Shown piece by piece: positions 23,498 to 34,264 of a DNA stretch of 64,000 bases. The stretch is from an uncultured Rhodospirillaceae bacterium (GTDB lineage: Bacteria; Pseudomonadota; Alphaproteobacteria; Rhodospirillales; Magnetospirillaceae): the NCBI GenBank assembly GCA_903941095.1, contig CAJANN010000366.1:1-64000 (forward strand), read 5' to 3'. Position numbers and translations under genes: made by a program. The notes below the pieces were generated by a model, which had not been told where the DNA came from, did no database searches, and was given only the letters and a program-made list of their open reading frames with translations. Numbering within the stretch: the first letter of the stretch is position 1; each line of letters begins with the position of its first letter.

Positions 23498-24838
23498 TCA
23501 GTGCACCGATTCGCCGTGCAGGGCCAGATCGAGGCCTTCACGCTCTTCATCCGAGCTGACCCGCAGGCCCATCACCAGATCCACCAGCTTCAGCAGGATG
23601 AAGCTGACGATGGCGGTGTAGGCGGCGGTGATGACCACGCCGTAGACCTGGGCCAGGACCTGGCCGCCGTTGCCTTCCAGCAGGCCGGGATAGCCGCCGA
23701 TGGCTTCCGAGGCGAACACGCCGGTCAGGATGGCCCCGACGATGCCGCCGACGCCGTGCACGCCGAAGGCGTCCAGCGAGTCGTCATACTTCAGGGCATG
23801 CTTGAGACCGGCGGCGCCCCAGTAGCAGACCACGCCCGCCACCAGACCGATGATCAGGGCCCCCTTGGGGCCGACGAAGCCCGAGGCCGGGGTGATGGCC
23901 ACCAGGCCGGCGACCGCGCCGGACACGATGCCCAGCACCGACGGGCGCTTGCGCAGGATCCATTCGGCGAACATCCACGACAGGGCGGCGGCGGCGGCGG
24001 CGATCTGGGTGACGGCCATCGCCATGCCGGCCCGGCCGTCGGCGGCCAGGGCCGAACCGGCGTTGAAGCCGAACCAGCCGACCCACAGCAGCGAGGCGCC
24101 GATGACCGACAGGGTCAGGTTGTGCGGCGCCATGTTGTCGACGCCATAGCCCTTGCGCGGTCCCAGGACGATGGCCGCCACCAGACCGGCGACGCCGGCA
24201 TTGATGTGCACCACGGTGCCGCCGGCGAAGTCCAGCACGCCCATCGCCCCCAGGAAGCCGACGGCGGCCCCCGAGGAATCCAGCATCCACACCCAATGGC
24301 AGACCGGGGCGTAGACCAGGAGCACCCACAGGGTCATGAACACCAGCATGGACGAGAACTTCATGCGGTCGGCGAAGGCGCCGGTGATCAGCGCCGGCGT
24401 GATGATGGCGAAGGTCATCTGGAACATCATGAACACCGATTCGGGAATGGTGCCCGACAGGGTGGTCTTTTCGATGCCGTCCAGGAACAGGCGGTCGAAG
24501 CCGCCGAAATAGGGGCTGTCGCCGGTGAAGGCCAGCGAGTAGCCGGCCACCATCCACAGCACGCTGACCAGGGCGGCGATGGCGAAGCTCTGCATCATCA
24601 CGCCGAGCACGTTCTTCTTGCGCACCATGCCGCCGTAGAACAGCGCCAGACCGGGAATGGTCATCAGCAGCACCAGGGCGGTGGAGATCAGCATCCAGGC
24701 GGTATTGCCGGCGTCGAGGGCCGGAGCGGCCGGAGTTGCGGCAGCCGCCGCTTCCTCGGCAACGCTGGCCGTCGCGTAGAACAGCGATGCCAGGGCCGGG
24801 CCAACGCCGGCGAGTACGGACTTGATAGGATGGTTCAT
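23498..24838 (-). CDS. amtB: Ammonium transporter
   Basis: Signal peptide; ALFYGGMVRKKNVLGVMMQ, DFAGGTVVHINAGVAGLVAA, DDSLDAFGVHGVGGIVGA. Confidence 0.97.
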   Translation of the reverse strand: MNHPIKSVLAGVGPALASLFYATASVAEEAAAAATPAAPALDAGNTAWMLISTALVLLMTIPGLALFYGGMVRKKNVLGVMMQSFAIAALVSVLWMVAGYSLAFTGDSPYFGGFDRLFLDGIEKTTLSGTIPESVFMMFQMTFAIITPALITGAFADRMKFSSMLVFMTLWVLLVYAPVCHWVWMLDSSGAAVGFLGAMGVLDFAGGTVVHINAGVAGLVAAIVLGPRKGYGVDNMAPHNLTLSVIGASLLWVGWFGFNAGSALAADGRAGMAMAVTQIAAAAAALSWMFAEWILRKRPSVLGIVSGAVAGLVAITPASGFVGPKGALIIGLVAGVVCYWGAAGLKHALKYDDSLDAFGVHGVGGIVGAILTGVFASEAIGGYPGLLEGNGGQVLAQVYGVVITAAYTAIVSFILLKLVDLVMGLRVSSDEEREGLDLALHGESVH

Positions 24839-24940
24839 GGGTCTTCCCCTCGAAACGGCTCAGCGATCATTGGGCGCCGGGTCCGGACACCCCAGGGAGG
24901 AGAGAGGGAGGGCATCCGGACCGGCTCGGTCTCCATACAA

Positions 24941-24955
24941 ACAAAAACCGTGCCA
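24941..24955 (-). promoter_or_regulatory. Sigma-54 -24/-12 promoter-like site upstream of amtB
   Basis: Minus strand TGGCAC-ggttt-TTGT versus consensus TGGCAC-N5-TTGC. Confidence 0.6.
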
Positions 24956-25124
24956 AGTGCGGTTTGCCCCGGGGCCGGGAGCTTGTCCCGGGGGATACGG
25001 GCTTTTGTGTCTATGTTTTAAGCAGGCCCGGCACGTACTGCGCTAAATATGTGCAGACTTGCCGGCCGTGACCTGAAAGCCCTTCGGTGCTATGACGAAA
25101 GCCGGGATTTCCGCCGGAGTGATC

Positions 25125-25682
25125 ATGCGCCTCAATCTGGGATGTGGCCGCGACAAGCGGGCCGGCTATGTCAACGTCGACAAATATCCGCAATTCGAAC
25201 CCGACCGGGTGGTCGACCTGGAAGCCACGCCCTGGCCGTTCGCCGACGGTTCCGCCGAGGAAATCGTGCTGCATCACGTGCTGGAGCATCTGGGCCAGGC
25301 GACCCCGGTCTTCCTGGCCATCATCGGCGAATTGTATCGGGTCCTGAAGGTCGGCGGTATGATCGAGATCACCGTCCCGCACCCGCGCAGCGACCTGTTC
25401 CTGGGCGATCCCACCCATGTGCGGGCCATCAGTCCGGCGATGTTCCAGCTGATGTCGCGCAAGAACTGCGCCGAATGGAACCGGCTGGGCACGCCGCACA
25501 CCCGGCTGGCGGAAATCCTGGGGGTGGATTTCGAGGTCGGCTCCGTCCGCAACCGGCTGGCCCCGGCCTGGGCGCAGAAGGCCGAGCGGGAGAAATGGCC
25601 GCAGGCCCGGGTGCGCGAAGCCGCCGAGCTTTACAACAACGTCGTCGAGGAAATCATCTTCACCGTCCGCAAGGCCGGCTGA
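25125..25682 (+). CDS. Class I SAM-dependent methyltransferase-like protein
   Basis: MRLNLGCGRDKRAGYVNVDKYPQFEPDRVVDLEATPWPFADGSAEEIVLHHVLEHLG. Confidence 0.85.
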   Translation: MRLNLGCGRDKRAGYVNVDKYPQFEPDRVVDLEATPWPFADGSAEEIVLHHVLEHLGQATPVFLAIIGELYRVLKVGGMIEITVPHPRSDLFLGDPTHVRAISPAMFQLMSRKNCAEWNRLGTPHTRLAEILGVDFEVGSVRNRLAPAWAQKAEREKWPQARVREAAELYNNVVEEIIFTVRKAG

Positions 25683-25693
25683 CCGGCCCGCCG

Positions 25694-25727
25694 CCGTCAC
25701 ATCCGGAACCGGGTCCGGACGTGACGG
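25694..25727. terminator. Bidirectional terminator hairpin between convergent methyltransferase and glnK genes
   Basis: CCGTCACATCCGG aaccgggt CCGGACGTGACGG (12/13 paired); second hairpin GGCGCCGG-acc-GGCGCC just downstream. Confidence 0.6.
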
Positions 25728-25771
25728 GAGAAGGCGCCGGACCGGCGCCCCCAGCCGAGCGACGAGACACC

Positions 25772-26251
<480 letters not shown>

Positions 26252-26322
26252 TTAAATGATGGGCAGATGCCCGGTGCTGCTGCAGCCTTGCATCGACGGC
26301 ACGGTGATGGCACATCTGGACC

Positions 26323-27558
26323 ATGTCCGATTCACCCCCTGCCCCCCTTCCCGAAGCCGTCGACATCCTGGTGATCGGCGGCGGCCCCGTCGGCGGTCTG
26401 GCCGCCGCCATCCTGGGTCAGGCCGGGCTGAGCGTCGCCGTCATCGAGGCCGCCGACCCCGCCCTGCTGGCCCGGCCCGGCACCGATGGCCGCTCCATCG
26501 CCGTCGCCCTGTCGGCCCAGCGGGTGTTCGCCGGGGGCGGCGTCTGGCCGCTGATGGCCGCCGAAGCCGAACCGATCCGCGACATCCGCGTCACCGATGG
26601 TCACAGCCCGGTCTTTCTGCACTACGACCACCGCGAGCTGGGCGACCAGCCGTTCGGCTGGATCGTCGAGAACACCACCATCCGCCGCGCCGTCCACCAG
26701 CGCCTGCGCGACCTGCCCACGGTCCATCTGGCCGCTCCGGCCCAGGTGGTGTCCCTGGTCCGCGCCGCCGGCGCCGTCACCGCCGAACTGGCCGATGGCC
26801 GGCGGATCGGCGCGTCGCTGGCCATCGGCGCCGACGGCCGGCCGTCCTTCGTGCGGCGCTCGGCGGGCATTCCCGTCACCCGGCTGGATTACCGGCAATC
26901 GGGCATCGTCACCACCGTGGCCCATGACCGGCCGCATCGCGGCATCGCCCACGAACGGTTCCTGCCGTCCGGACCTTTCGCCATCCTGCCGATGACCGGC
27001 AACCGATCCTCGATCGTCTGGACCGAACGCCTGCATCTGGCCGACGCCATCGTCGGCCAGGACGATGCCGGCTTCGCCCGCGAACTGCGCGACCGTTTCG
27101 GCGATTTCCTGGGACCGTTGACCCTGGCCGGGCCGCGTTTCCACTACCCGCTGACCCTGCAGGTGGCCGGCCGCATGGTCGACCACCGGCTGGCGCTGGT
27201 CGGCGACGCCGCCCACGGCATGCATCCGGTCGCCGGGCAGGGAATGAACATGGGCATCCGCGACGTCGCCGCCCTGGCCGAAGCGGTGGTCGACGCCCGC
27301 CGCCTGGGGCTGGATGCCGGCGGTCCGGCGGTCCTGGAGCGGTATCAGCGCCGCCGCCGCTTCGACAACATGCTGATGCTGGGCCTGACCGACGCGCTGG
27401 TGCGGCTGTTTTCCAACGACGTCGCCCCCCTGAAGGCGTTGCGCGACCTGGGCCTGGGCGCAGTCGAGGAACTGCCCGGCCTGAAGCGCCTGCTCATGCG
27501 CCACGCGATGGGAACGGTCGGCGACCTGCCCCGTCTGATGCGGGGCCTGCCGTTATAG
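26323..27558 (+). CDS. UbiH/UbiF/COQ6-family FAD-dependent monooxygenase
   Basis: DILVIGGGPVGGLAAAILGQAGLSVAVIE, LALVGDAAHGMHPVAGQGMNMGIRD. Confidence 0.92.
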   Translation: MSDSPPAPLPEAVDILVIGGGPVGGLAAAILGQAGLSVAVIEAADPALLARPGTDGRSIAVALSAQRVFAGGGVWPLMAAEAEPIRDIRVTDGHSPVFLHYDHRELGDQPFGWIVENTTIRRAVHQRLRDLPTVHLAAPAQVVSLVRAAGAVTAELADGRRIGASLAIGADGRPSFVRRSAGIPVTRLDYRQSGIVTTVAHDRPHRGIAHERFLPSGPFAILPMTGNRSSIVWTERLHLADAIVGQDDAGFARELRDRFGDFLGPLTLAGPRFHYPLTLQVAGRMVDHRLALVGDAAHGMHPVAGQGMNMGIRDVAALAEAVVDARRLGLDAGGPAVLERYQRRRRFDNMLMLGLTDALVRLFSNDVAPLKALRDLGLGAVEELPGLKRLLMRHAMGTVGDLPRLMRGLPL

Positions 27559-27622
27559 GCTCTGGCCTCGGTGGGCGATCCATGCTAGCCATCCCTGCGC
27601 CCGTTTCCGAAAGAGAGTTGCC

Positions 27623-28093
27623 ATGACCGAGACCGCCCAGACCCTTCCGCCGCTGATCGTCAACGGCCAGTACATCAAGGACCTGTCCTTCGAGATTCCC
27701 GGTGCGCCGTCCATCTACAGCGAGATGCAGGGCCAGAATCCGGACATTCCGATCCATGTCGACATCTCCGCCACCGGCCTGCGCGACAACACCTTCGAAG
27801 TCGTGCTGCACCTGAAGGTCGAGGCCAAGCTGGGCGACGGCCGTCCGGTGTTCCTGGTCGAACTGGCCTATGGCGGCATCTTCACCATCAACGTGGCCCC
27901 CGAGCATACCCAGGCCATGCTGCTGATCGAATGCCCGCGCATGATGTTCCCGTTCGCCCGCAACATCATCGCCGACCTGACCCGCGACGGCGGATTCCCG
28001 CCGCTGATGATCCAGCCCATCGATTTCGTCCAGCTGTTCCGCTCCCGCGTCGAGGCCGCCCAGGCCGAGGCCGCCGAAGCCGGACAGCACTGA
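27623..28093 (+). CDS. secB: Protein-export chaperone SecB
   Basis: PLIVNGQYIKDLSFEIPGAP, FPFARNIIADLTRDGGFPPLMIQPIDF. Confidence 0.97.
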   Translation: MTETAQTLPPLIVNGQYIKDLSFEIPGAPSIYSEMQGQNPDIPIHVDISATGLRDNTFEVVLHLKVEAKLGDGRPVFLVELAYGGIFTINVAPEHTQAMLLIECPRMMFPFARNIIADLTRDGGFPPLMIQPIDFVQLFRSRVEAAQAEAAEAGQH

Positions 28094-28168
28094 CCGCCGT
28101 CACGGTGGCCGGCCCGCGGCCGGCCGCCGGGTCGTCGTCCGCGATCGGTCTTTTCCGGCAAAAGTCGC

Positions 28169-28286
28169 AATGACGGCAAATCCGGGGGATCGCTTCCGGA
28201 TTTGGCGTCCTGCGCCCATCGCGGGCGCGGCCAAGGGGCTGAAGGCCCCGCCCGGCGAGGGCTTGACCTTTCGGATTTGGTATCAG
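28169..28286. repeat. Structured palindromic repeat, copy A (three hairpins, terminal inverted repeats)
   Basis: CAAATCCGG/CCGGATTTG; GCGCCC-atcgc-GGGCGC; GGGGC-tgaag-GCCCC; shared box CGCCCGGCGAGGGCTTG (28249-28265). Confidence 0.75.
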
Positions 28287-28969
28287 CCGTCTTCCCGCAG
28301 CCACAGCGGCTTCTTCAGCTTGGCGAGGAAGGCGGCGTGCGCCTCCAGTTCCTCGGGCAGGGGGGCGTGCGGGCGCGGCGGACGGGCGGTGCGGGCAACG
28401 TCGTTCAGGGTCGAGGCCGCCCTTCCGCCCTTCGATCCCCCCAGTTCCAGTCCGGGCTGCCGGCCGCCGATCAGTTGCAGATAGACCTCGGCCAGCAATT
28501 CCGAATCCAGCAGGGCGCCGTGCCGGGTACGGTGGGTGTTGTCGATCTCGAAGCGGCGGCACAGGGCATCCAGGTTGGCCTGGGCACCGGGAAACTTGCG
28601 CCGGGCCATCAGCACGGTGTCGATGGTCCGCGTCATCGGAATCGCCGGAAAACCCAGGCGGGCCAGTTCGGCATTGATGAACTTCATGTCGAATTCGGCA
28701 TTGTGGATGACCAGCTTGGCGTCGCCCAGGAAGGCCAGGAACCCGGCGACGATCTCGGCGAAGACCGGCTTGTCCGACAGGAAGTGCGACGACAGGCCGT
28801 GTACCTTGAAGGCTTCCTCCGGCATGTCGCGCTCGGGATTGAGGTACTGGTGATAAACCTCTCCGGTCGGCAGATGGTTCATCAGCTCGACGCAGCCGAT
28901 CTCGACGATGCGGTGGCCGGTCAGCGGATCGAAGCCGGTGGTTTCGGTATCCAGGACGATCTCGCGCAT
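28283..28969 (-). CDS. dnaQ: DNA polymerase III epsilon subunit
   Basis: MREIVLDTETTGFDPLTGHRIVEIGCVELMN, VIHNAEFDMKFINAEL, RTRHGALLDSELLAEVYLQL. Confidence 0.97.
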   Translation of the reverse strand: MREIVLDTETTGFDPLTGHRIVEIGCVELMNHLPTGEVYHQYLNPERDMPEEAFKVHGLSSHFLSDKPVFAEIVAGFLAFLGDAKLVIHNAEFDMKFINAELARLGFPAIPMTRTIDTVLMARRKFPGAQANLDALCRRFEIDNTHRTRHGALLDSELLAEVYLQLIGGRQPGLELGGSKGGRAASTLNDVARTARPPRPHAPLPEELEAHAAFLAKLKKPLWLREDG

Positions 28970-28976
28970 GATGACC

Positions 28977-29564
28977 CTATCCTCGCATGGCGGTGACGAT
29001 GGCGGCCAGACGGCGCCAGGCCGGTGCCAGGCCGCTTCCGGTGGGAACGACGAAGTCGGCGCGGCGGCGCTTTTCGGCGTCGGGCATCTGCTGCGCCCGG
29101 ATCGCCGCCAGCCGGGCCGGGCTCTGGCCGGGCCGGCGCAACACCCGCTGCGCCTGCAGAAAGGCCGGACAGCTGACCACCGCCACCCTGTCGCAGCGGC
29201 GCTGCCCGCCGGTTTCGAACAGCAAGGGGATGTCCAGCACCACCAGCCGGGTATGGCGGCGGACCTGACGTTTCAGGAAATCCGTCTCGGCACGGCGGAC
29301 CAGGGGATGCAGGATGGCCTCCAGGCGGCGCAGGGCGGCACGGTCGGCGAACACCCGGCGTCCCAGTTCGGCGCGGTCGACGGCGCCGGTACGCACCACT
29401 CCGGGGAACGCGGCTTCCACCGCCGCCACCGCCGCGCCGCCCGGTCCCATCAGGCGATGGACCGTGGCGTCGGCGTCGTGGACCGGCACCCCCATGCGGC
29501 GCAACATGGCGGCGGCCGTGCTTTTGCCCATGCCGATGGATCCCGTCAGCCCCAGGATTCTCAT
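28977..29564 (-). CDS. coaE: Dephospho-CoA kinase
   Basis: [36 protein letters not shown]. Confidence 0.96.
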   Translation of the reverse strand: MRILGLTGSIGMGKSTAAAMLRRMGVPVHDADATVHRLMGPGGAAVAAVEAAFPGVVRTGAVDRAELGRRVFADRAALRRLEAILHPLVRRAETDFLKRQVRRHTRLVVLDIPLLFETGGQRRCDRVAVVSCPAFLQAQRVLRRPGQSPARLAAIRAQQMPDAEKRRRADFVVPTGSGLAPAWRRLAAIVTAMRG

Positions 29565-30397
29565 GCCAGAACGTGCGCGCGCAGGGCCGCCGTCACCACC
29601 GGCCTGATTCCGAACCACGCCTCGAAGCCGGGAACGGCCTGCCACAGCAGCATGCCCAACCCGTCGACCACCGGGTTGCCGCGGGCGACGGCCGCGTTCA
29701 GCAGGCCGGTCATCAGCGGAGCATAGACGATGTCGTTGACCAGGGCCGTGACCGGCAGCGCCGACAGGCTCAGATCCAGCGGCGGCTGGCCGTTCATCCC
29801 CAGGGTGGTGGTGTTGACCAGCAGGGCCGCCCCCTCCAGGGCCGCCGTCCGATGTTCCCACAAGGCCGGGCGGATCGGACCGCCGATTTCGGCGGCCAGC
29901 TGTTCGGCCCGGCCCAGCGAACGGTTGAGCAGGCGGATCTCGGGCACGCCGGCTTCCGCCAGGGCCGCCACCACCGCCCGCGCCGCGCCGCCGGCCCCCA
30001 GCACCACCGCCGGTCCGGCCGTCGGGTTCCAGCCGGCGGGGCCGCCATGCAGGTTGGCCATAAATCCGAACGCGTCGGTATTGCGCCCCTCGATGCTGCC
30101 GTCGTCCCCGATCACCAGGGTGTTGACCGCACCGATGCGGGCCGCCAACGGATCGACCCGGTCGAGAAGGGGGATCACCGTCTCCTTGTGCGGCACGGTG
30201 ACGTTGGCGCCGCGGAAGCCCAGCTTGGGCAGGGCGGCGACGGCGGCGGCCAGATTCTCGGGCCGGACCGCCAGCGGCACATAGGCCCCGTCGATGCCCA
30301 GCTGCTCCAGCCAATAGCCGTGCAGCCGCGGCGACCGCGAATGCCCGACCGGCCAGCCCAGAATGCCGGCCAGCCGCGCTTTTCCGGAAGGCATCAT
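29561..30397 (-). CDS. aroE: Shikimate dehydrogenase
   Basis: [62 protein letters not shown]. Confidence 0.97.
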   Translation of the reverse strand: MMPSGKARLAGILGWPVGHSRSPRLHGYWLEQLGIDGAYVPLAVRPENLAAAVAALPKLGFRGANVTVPHKETVIPLLDRVDPLAARIGAVNTLVIGDDGSIEGRNTDAFGFMANLHGGPAGWNPTAGPAVVLGAGGAARAVVAALAEAGVPEIRLLNRSLGRAEQLAAEIGGPIRPALWEHRTAALEGAALLVNTTTLGMNGQPPLDLSLSALPVTALVNDIVYAPLMTGLLNAAVARGNPVVDGLGMLLWQAVPGFEAWFGIRPVVTAALRAHVLA

Positions 30398-30984
30398 GGA
30401 ATCAGTTCTCCGTTCTCGCGCAGAAAGTCCAGCAGCGGCAGCAACGGCAGGCCCAGCACGGTGAAATGGTCGCCCTGAACATCCAGAAACAGCTGCGCGC
30501 CCAATCCTTCCACCTGATAGGCCCCCACCGCGCTCAAGACCGCCGGCCCGGCCCGGTCAAGGTAATCGTCGAGAAAGGCATCGGAAAACCGCCGCATGGT
30601 CAGGCGGGCGCTGTCGGCATGCTGCCAGACGATGCCGCCGTCCCGCACGGCGGTCACCGCGCTGGTCAGGCGGTGGGTCCGTCCGCGCAGGGCGGCCAGC
30701 TGGTCGCGCGCCGCCGGCCGGTCGGCCGGCTTGTCGAACCATGTTCCGTCGCAATCCAGCATCTGGTCGGCCCCGATCACCAGGATGCCGGGATGGCGGG
30801 CCGAAACCTGCATCGCCTTCAGTCCGGCCAGAACCTGGGCCGGCCGCAGCGGGTTGTCGGTCTCCTGACGGATGGACCGGCGGATTTCGTCCTCGTCCAC
30901 CTGGGCGGCGTCGACGGCGAAGGAAATTCCGGCCCGGTCCAGCATGGTCCGCCGCGTCGCCGAACCCGAGGCCAGAACGATCAT
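30394..30984 (-). CDS. maf: Maf-like nucleotide pyrophosphatase
   Basis: [40 protein letters not shown]. Confidence 0.93.
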   Translation of the reverse strand: MIVLASGSATRRTMLDRAGISFAVDAAQVDEDEIRRSIRQETDNPLRPAQVLAGLKAMQVSARHPGILVIGADQMLDCDGTWFDKPADRPAARDQLAALRGRTHRLTSAVTAVRDGGIVWQHADSARLTMRRFSDAFLDDYLDRAGPAVLSAVGAYQVEGLGAQLFLDVQGDHFTVLGLPLLPLLDFLRENGELIP

Positions 30985-31814
30985 CCGACCCTCCCGTCGC
31001 GCTTGGCGGCATGCTGGGCCTGCAACTGCATGATGGTCGCCGAAGCTTCCTCGATCGAACGGCGGCTGACGTCGACCACCGGCCAATCGTGGCGCGAAAA
31101 CAGCTTGCGGGCAGAGGCCACCTCTTCCCGCACTTTTTCGAACTGGGCGTATTCGGCGTCCTCGTCGTGATTGAGGAAACGCAGGCGCGAGCGGCGGATG
31201 TCGGACAGGCTTTTGGGATCCTTGGTCAGGCCGACCACCAGGGGCCAGCGCAGGGATTCCAGCTGCGACGGCAACGGAACCCCGGGCACCAGCGGATAAT
31301 TGGCGCATTTGTAGCCGCGGTTGGCGAGATACATGCATGTCGGCGTCTTCGAGGTTCTGGACACCCCGACCACCACGATGTCGGCGTCGTCCAAATCGTC
31401 CAGCAACTGGCCGTCGTCATGGGCCAGGGTGAATTGCATGGCGTCGATGCGGGCGAAATATTCGGCATCCAGCTGATACTGGCGGCCGGGCGTGGCGCCG
31501 GTGACGACGGCGCCGAAATAGCCGGCCAAGGCCCCCATCACCGGATCGAGCACCGGAATGAACGGCAGCCGCATCCGGCGGCAGGCTTCCTCCAGCACCG
31601 ACCGGACGGCGCCGTCGACCAGAGTGCACAAGACGATGCCGGGATTTTCCTCGATGCCGGCGATGACCCGTTCGACCTGGCCCTGACTGCGCACCAGCCA
31701 CCAATTGTGCTGTGTGGCGTTGATCCCTTCGAACTGGACCAGACAGGCGCGAGCGATGGAAATCACGGTTTCGCCGGTCGCGTCGGAAACCAGATGCAGG
31801 TGAAAGCTGTCCAT
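30981..31814 (-). CDS. ppsR: Pyruvate, phosphate dikinase/PEP synthase regulatory protein (DUF299)
   Basis: FHLHLVSDATGETVISIARACLVQF, VVGVSRTSKTPTCMYLANRGYKCANYPLVPG. Confidence 0.93.
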   Translation of the reverse strand: MDSFHLHLVSDATGETVISIARACLVQFEGINATQHNWWLVRSQGQVERVIAGIEENPGIVLCTLVDGAVRSVLEEACRRMRLPFIPVLDPVMGALAGYFGAVVTGATPGRQYQLDAEYFARIDAMQFTLAHDDGQLLDDLDDADIVVVGVSRTSKTPTCMYLANRGYKCANYPLVPGVPLPSQLESLRWPLVVGLTKDPKSLSDIRRSRLRFLNHDEDAEYAQFEKVREEVASARKLFSRHDWPVVDVSRRSIEEASATIMQLQAQHAAKRDGRVG

Positions 31815-32199
31815 GAGACCTTGTGGATAAGAGCGGGAAGACGGGGATAACCCGGGGCTTGCGGCAAAGGCGGCATTTTTCACCCCCGTTCACCCGATTC
31901 CACCCCTGGCCCTGCCCGTCTGTCGATAAAACCGGAGCCGGTTCCCAAGATAGCGTGAATCACCGTCGTCTTCATCCGCTTTCCCCATGATCGACGACTC
32001 GCGGGACGGCAGCAAAGCGGGCTTATACCGCCCCCATCCACAGAAGGCGGCAAACCGGGCGGCCTGGGTATTAATCTGTGGATAAAATCGGGATGGCGAA
32101 GCATCCCCGTCTTCCACAGGCCCAACAACACTCAGCCACCTTTCTTCTCTCTTTCAAACCTTGTATGACCTTAACCGCACCAGCCAATCGGGATCCGCC
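31815..32199. other. Candidate chromosomal origin of replication (oriC)
   Basis: Perfect DnaA boxes (TGTGGATAA) at 31822-31830 and 32077-32085; near-boxes at 31921 (TGTCGATAA), 32034 (CCATCCACA), 32109 (TCTTCCACA); relatively A/T-richer segment; adjacency to hemE and parAB. Confidence 0.8.
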
Positions 32200-33246
32200 G
32201 TGACCAGCTCAGCTTCGACCAAACCCTTTCTGCGCGCCCTTGCCGGAGAAACCCTGACGCCGCCGCCATTCTGGCTGATGCGACAGGCCGGCCGCTATCT
32301 GCCGGAATACCGCCAGACCCGGGCCCAGGCCGGCAGTTTCCTCGATCTGTGCTACAACCCCGATCTTGCGGTCGAAGTCACCCTGCAGCCGCTGCGGCGC
32401 TACGGCTTCGACGCCGCGATCCTGTTTTCCGACATCCTGGTGGTCCCCGACGGGCTTGGACAGGACGTTTCCTTCCGGGAAGGCGAGGGACCTGTGCTGA
32501 CGCCGATCCGCTCGGCAATGGATCTGGACCGTCTCGACCTCTCGGGCCTGCACCGGCGACTCGATCCGGTCTACCGTACGGTCAGCGGCCTCAGCACCGC
32601 CATTCCGCCGACCACCGCCCTGATCGGTTTCTCCGGTGCGCCGTGGACCGTGGCCACCTACATGATCGAAGGCGGCGGCTCGAAGGATTTCTCTCAGGCC
32701 AAGCGCCTGATGTGGGGTCAGCCCGAGCTGTTCGCCCGGCTGATGGACCTGCTGGTCGAGGCGACCGGGCAATATCTGATCCGCCAGATCGACGCCGGGG
32801 CGGAAGCCATCCAGATTTTCGACACCTGGGCCGGGGCCTTGCCCGAAACGGAATTCCGCCGCTGGGTGATCGAGCCGACCCGCCGGCTGGTCGAGCGCAT
32901 CCGCGCCGAACGGCCGGGAATCCCGGTGATCGGTTTCCCGCGTGGGGCCGGCATCCTGTACGAAACCTACGTCCGCGAAACCAGGGTTTCCGGCGTCAGC
33001 CTCGATTCCTCGGTTCCGCTGGACTGGGCCGCCGCCACGCTGCAGCCGCATTGCACCGTGCAGGGCAACCTGGACCCCATTCTTCTGGTGGCGGGCGGCG
33101 AGGCCCTGGATGCCGGCATCGACCGGGTTCTGCGGACGCTGGGCAAGGGGCCGTTCATCTTCAACCTGGGGCACGGCATCATTCCGCCGACGCCGCCGGA
33201 GAACGTGGCCCGGCTGGCCGAGCGGGTGAAGTCGTTCAAGGGGTGA
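32200..33246 (+). CDS. hemE: Uroporphyrinogen decarboxylase
   Basis: [40 protein letters not shown] start inferred. Confidence 0.97.
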   Translation: MTSSASTKPFLRALAGETLTPPPFWLMRQAGRYLPEYRQTRAQAGSFLDLCYNPDLAVEVTLQPLRRYGFDAAILFSDILVVPDGLGQDVSFREGEGPVLTPIRSAMDLDRLDLSGLHRRLDPVYRTVSGLSTAIPPTTALIGFSGAPWTVATYMIEGGGSKDFSQAKRLMWGQPELFARLMDLLVEATGQYLIRQIDAGAEAIQIFDTWAGALPETEFRRWVIEPTRRLVERIRAERPGIPVIGFPRGAGILYETYVRETRVSGVSLDSSVPLDWAAATLQPHCTVQGNLDPILLVAGGEALDAGIDRVLRTLGKGPFIFNLGHGIIPPTPPENVARLAERVKSFKG

Positions 33247-33253
33247 TGCGATC

Positions 33254-34264
33254 ATGACCAGGACAGCGGTGGTTCTGTTCAACATGGGCGGGCCGGATTC
33301 GCTGGATGCGGTCGAACCGTTCCTGTTCAACCTGTTCAACGACCCCTCCATCATCGGGGCACCCTGGCCGGTCCGGCCCTTGCTGGCCCGGTTCATCTCC
33401 GGCCGGCGCGGTCCCGTCGCCCGCGAAATCTACCGCCAGCTGGGCGGCCGCTCGCCCATCGTCGAGCAGACCGAAAAACAGGCCGCCGCCCTGGAAGCCG
33501 CCCTGGGACCGGACTTCAAGGTGCTGATCGCCATGCGCTATTGGCATCCTTTCACCGCCCAGGCCGTGGCCCAGGCCCGGCAATGGGGGGCCGAGCGGGT
33601 GGTGCTGCTGCCGCTTTATCCGCAATTTTCCACCACCACCAGCCGGTCCAGCCTGCGGTGCTGGCGGGTAGAGGCGGCCAAGGCCGGTCTGTCCGTGCCG
33701 ACGGACATCATCTGCTGCTATCCCGACCAGCCGGGTCTGGTGGCGGCCTTGGCCGATCTGGTGCGGACCGGCTGGACCGAGGCGGCCCGGAGCGGCCGGC
33801 CCAGGGTTCTGTTTTCGGCGCACGGCCTGCCGCAATCGGTGGTCGACAAAGGTGATCCCTATCCGTTGCAGGTGGAACTGACAGCCCGGTCCGTGGTCGC
33901 CGCTGCGGCCATTCCCGATCTGGATTGGATCGTCTGCTATCAAAGCAGGGTCGGTCCGATGAAGTGGATCGGGCCGGCCACCGAGGATCAGCTGGAGCGG
34001 GCCGGCGAGGACAAGGTGCCGGTGGTGGTGGTTCCCATCGCTTTCGTGTCGGAACATTCGGAAACCCTGGTCGAGCTGGATATCGAATACCGCCACCGCG
34101 CCGAAAGCCTGGGAGTTCCCGCCTATGTCCGGGTGCCGGCGGTGGGATCGCATCCGGACTTCATCGACGGATTGGCCCGGCTGGTGCGCGACCCCGGCTC
34201 TGTCCGCGGCCGGGCTTGCGCCGCCCTCGGCAACCGCTGCCCGTGGAAGGAAGAAAAGGCATGA
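33254..34264 (+). CDS. hemH: Ferrochelatase
   Basis: AVVLFNMGGPDSLDAVEPFLFNLFNDPSII, LLPLYPQFSTTTS, VLFSAHGLP. Confidence 0.97.
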   Translation: MTRTAVVLFNMGGPDSLDAVEPFLFNLFNDPSIIGAPWPVRPLLARFISGRRGPVAREIYRQLGGRSPIVEQTEKQAAALEAALGPDFKVLIAMRYWHPFTAQAVAQARQWGAERVVLLPLYPQFSTTTSRSSLRCWRVEAAKAGLSVPTDIICCYPDQPGLVAALADLVRTGWTEAARSGRPRVLFSAHGLPQSVVDKGDPYPLQVELTARSVVAAAAIPDLDWIVCYQSRVGPMKWIGPATEDQLERAGEDKVPVVVVPIAFVSEHSETLVELDIEYRHRAESLGVPAYVRVPAVGSHPDFIDGLARLVRDPGSVRGRACAALGNRCPWKEEKA

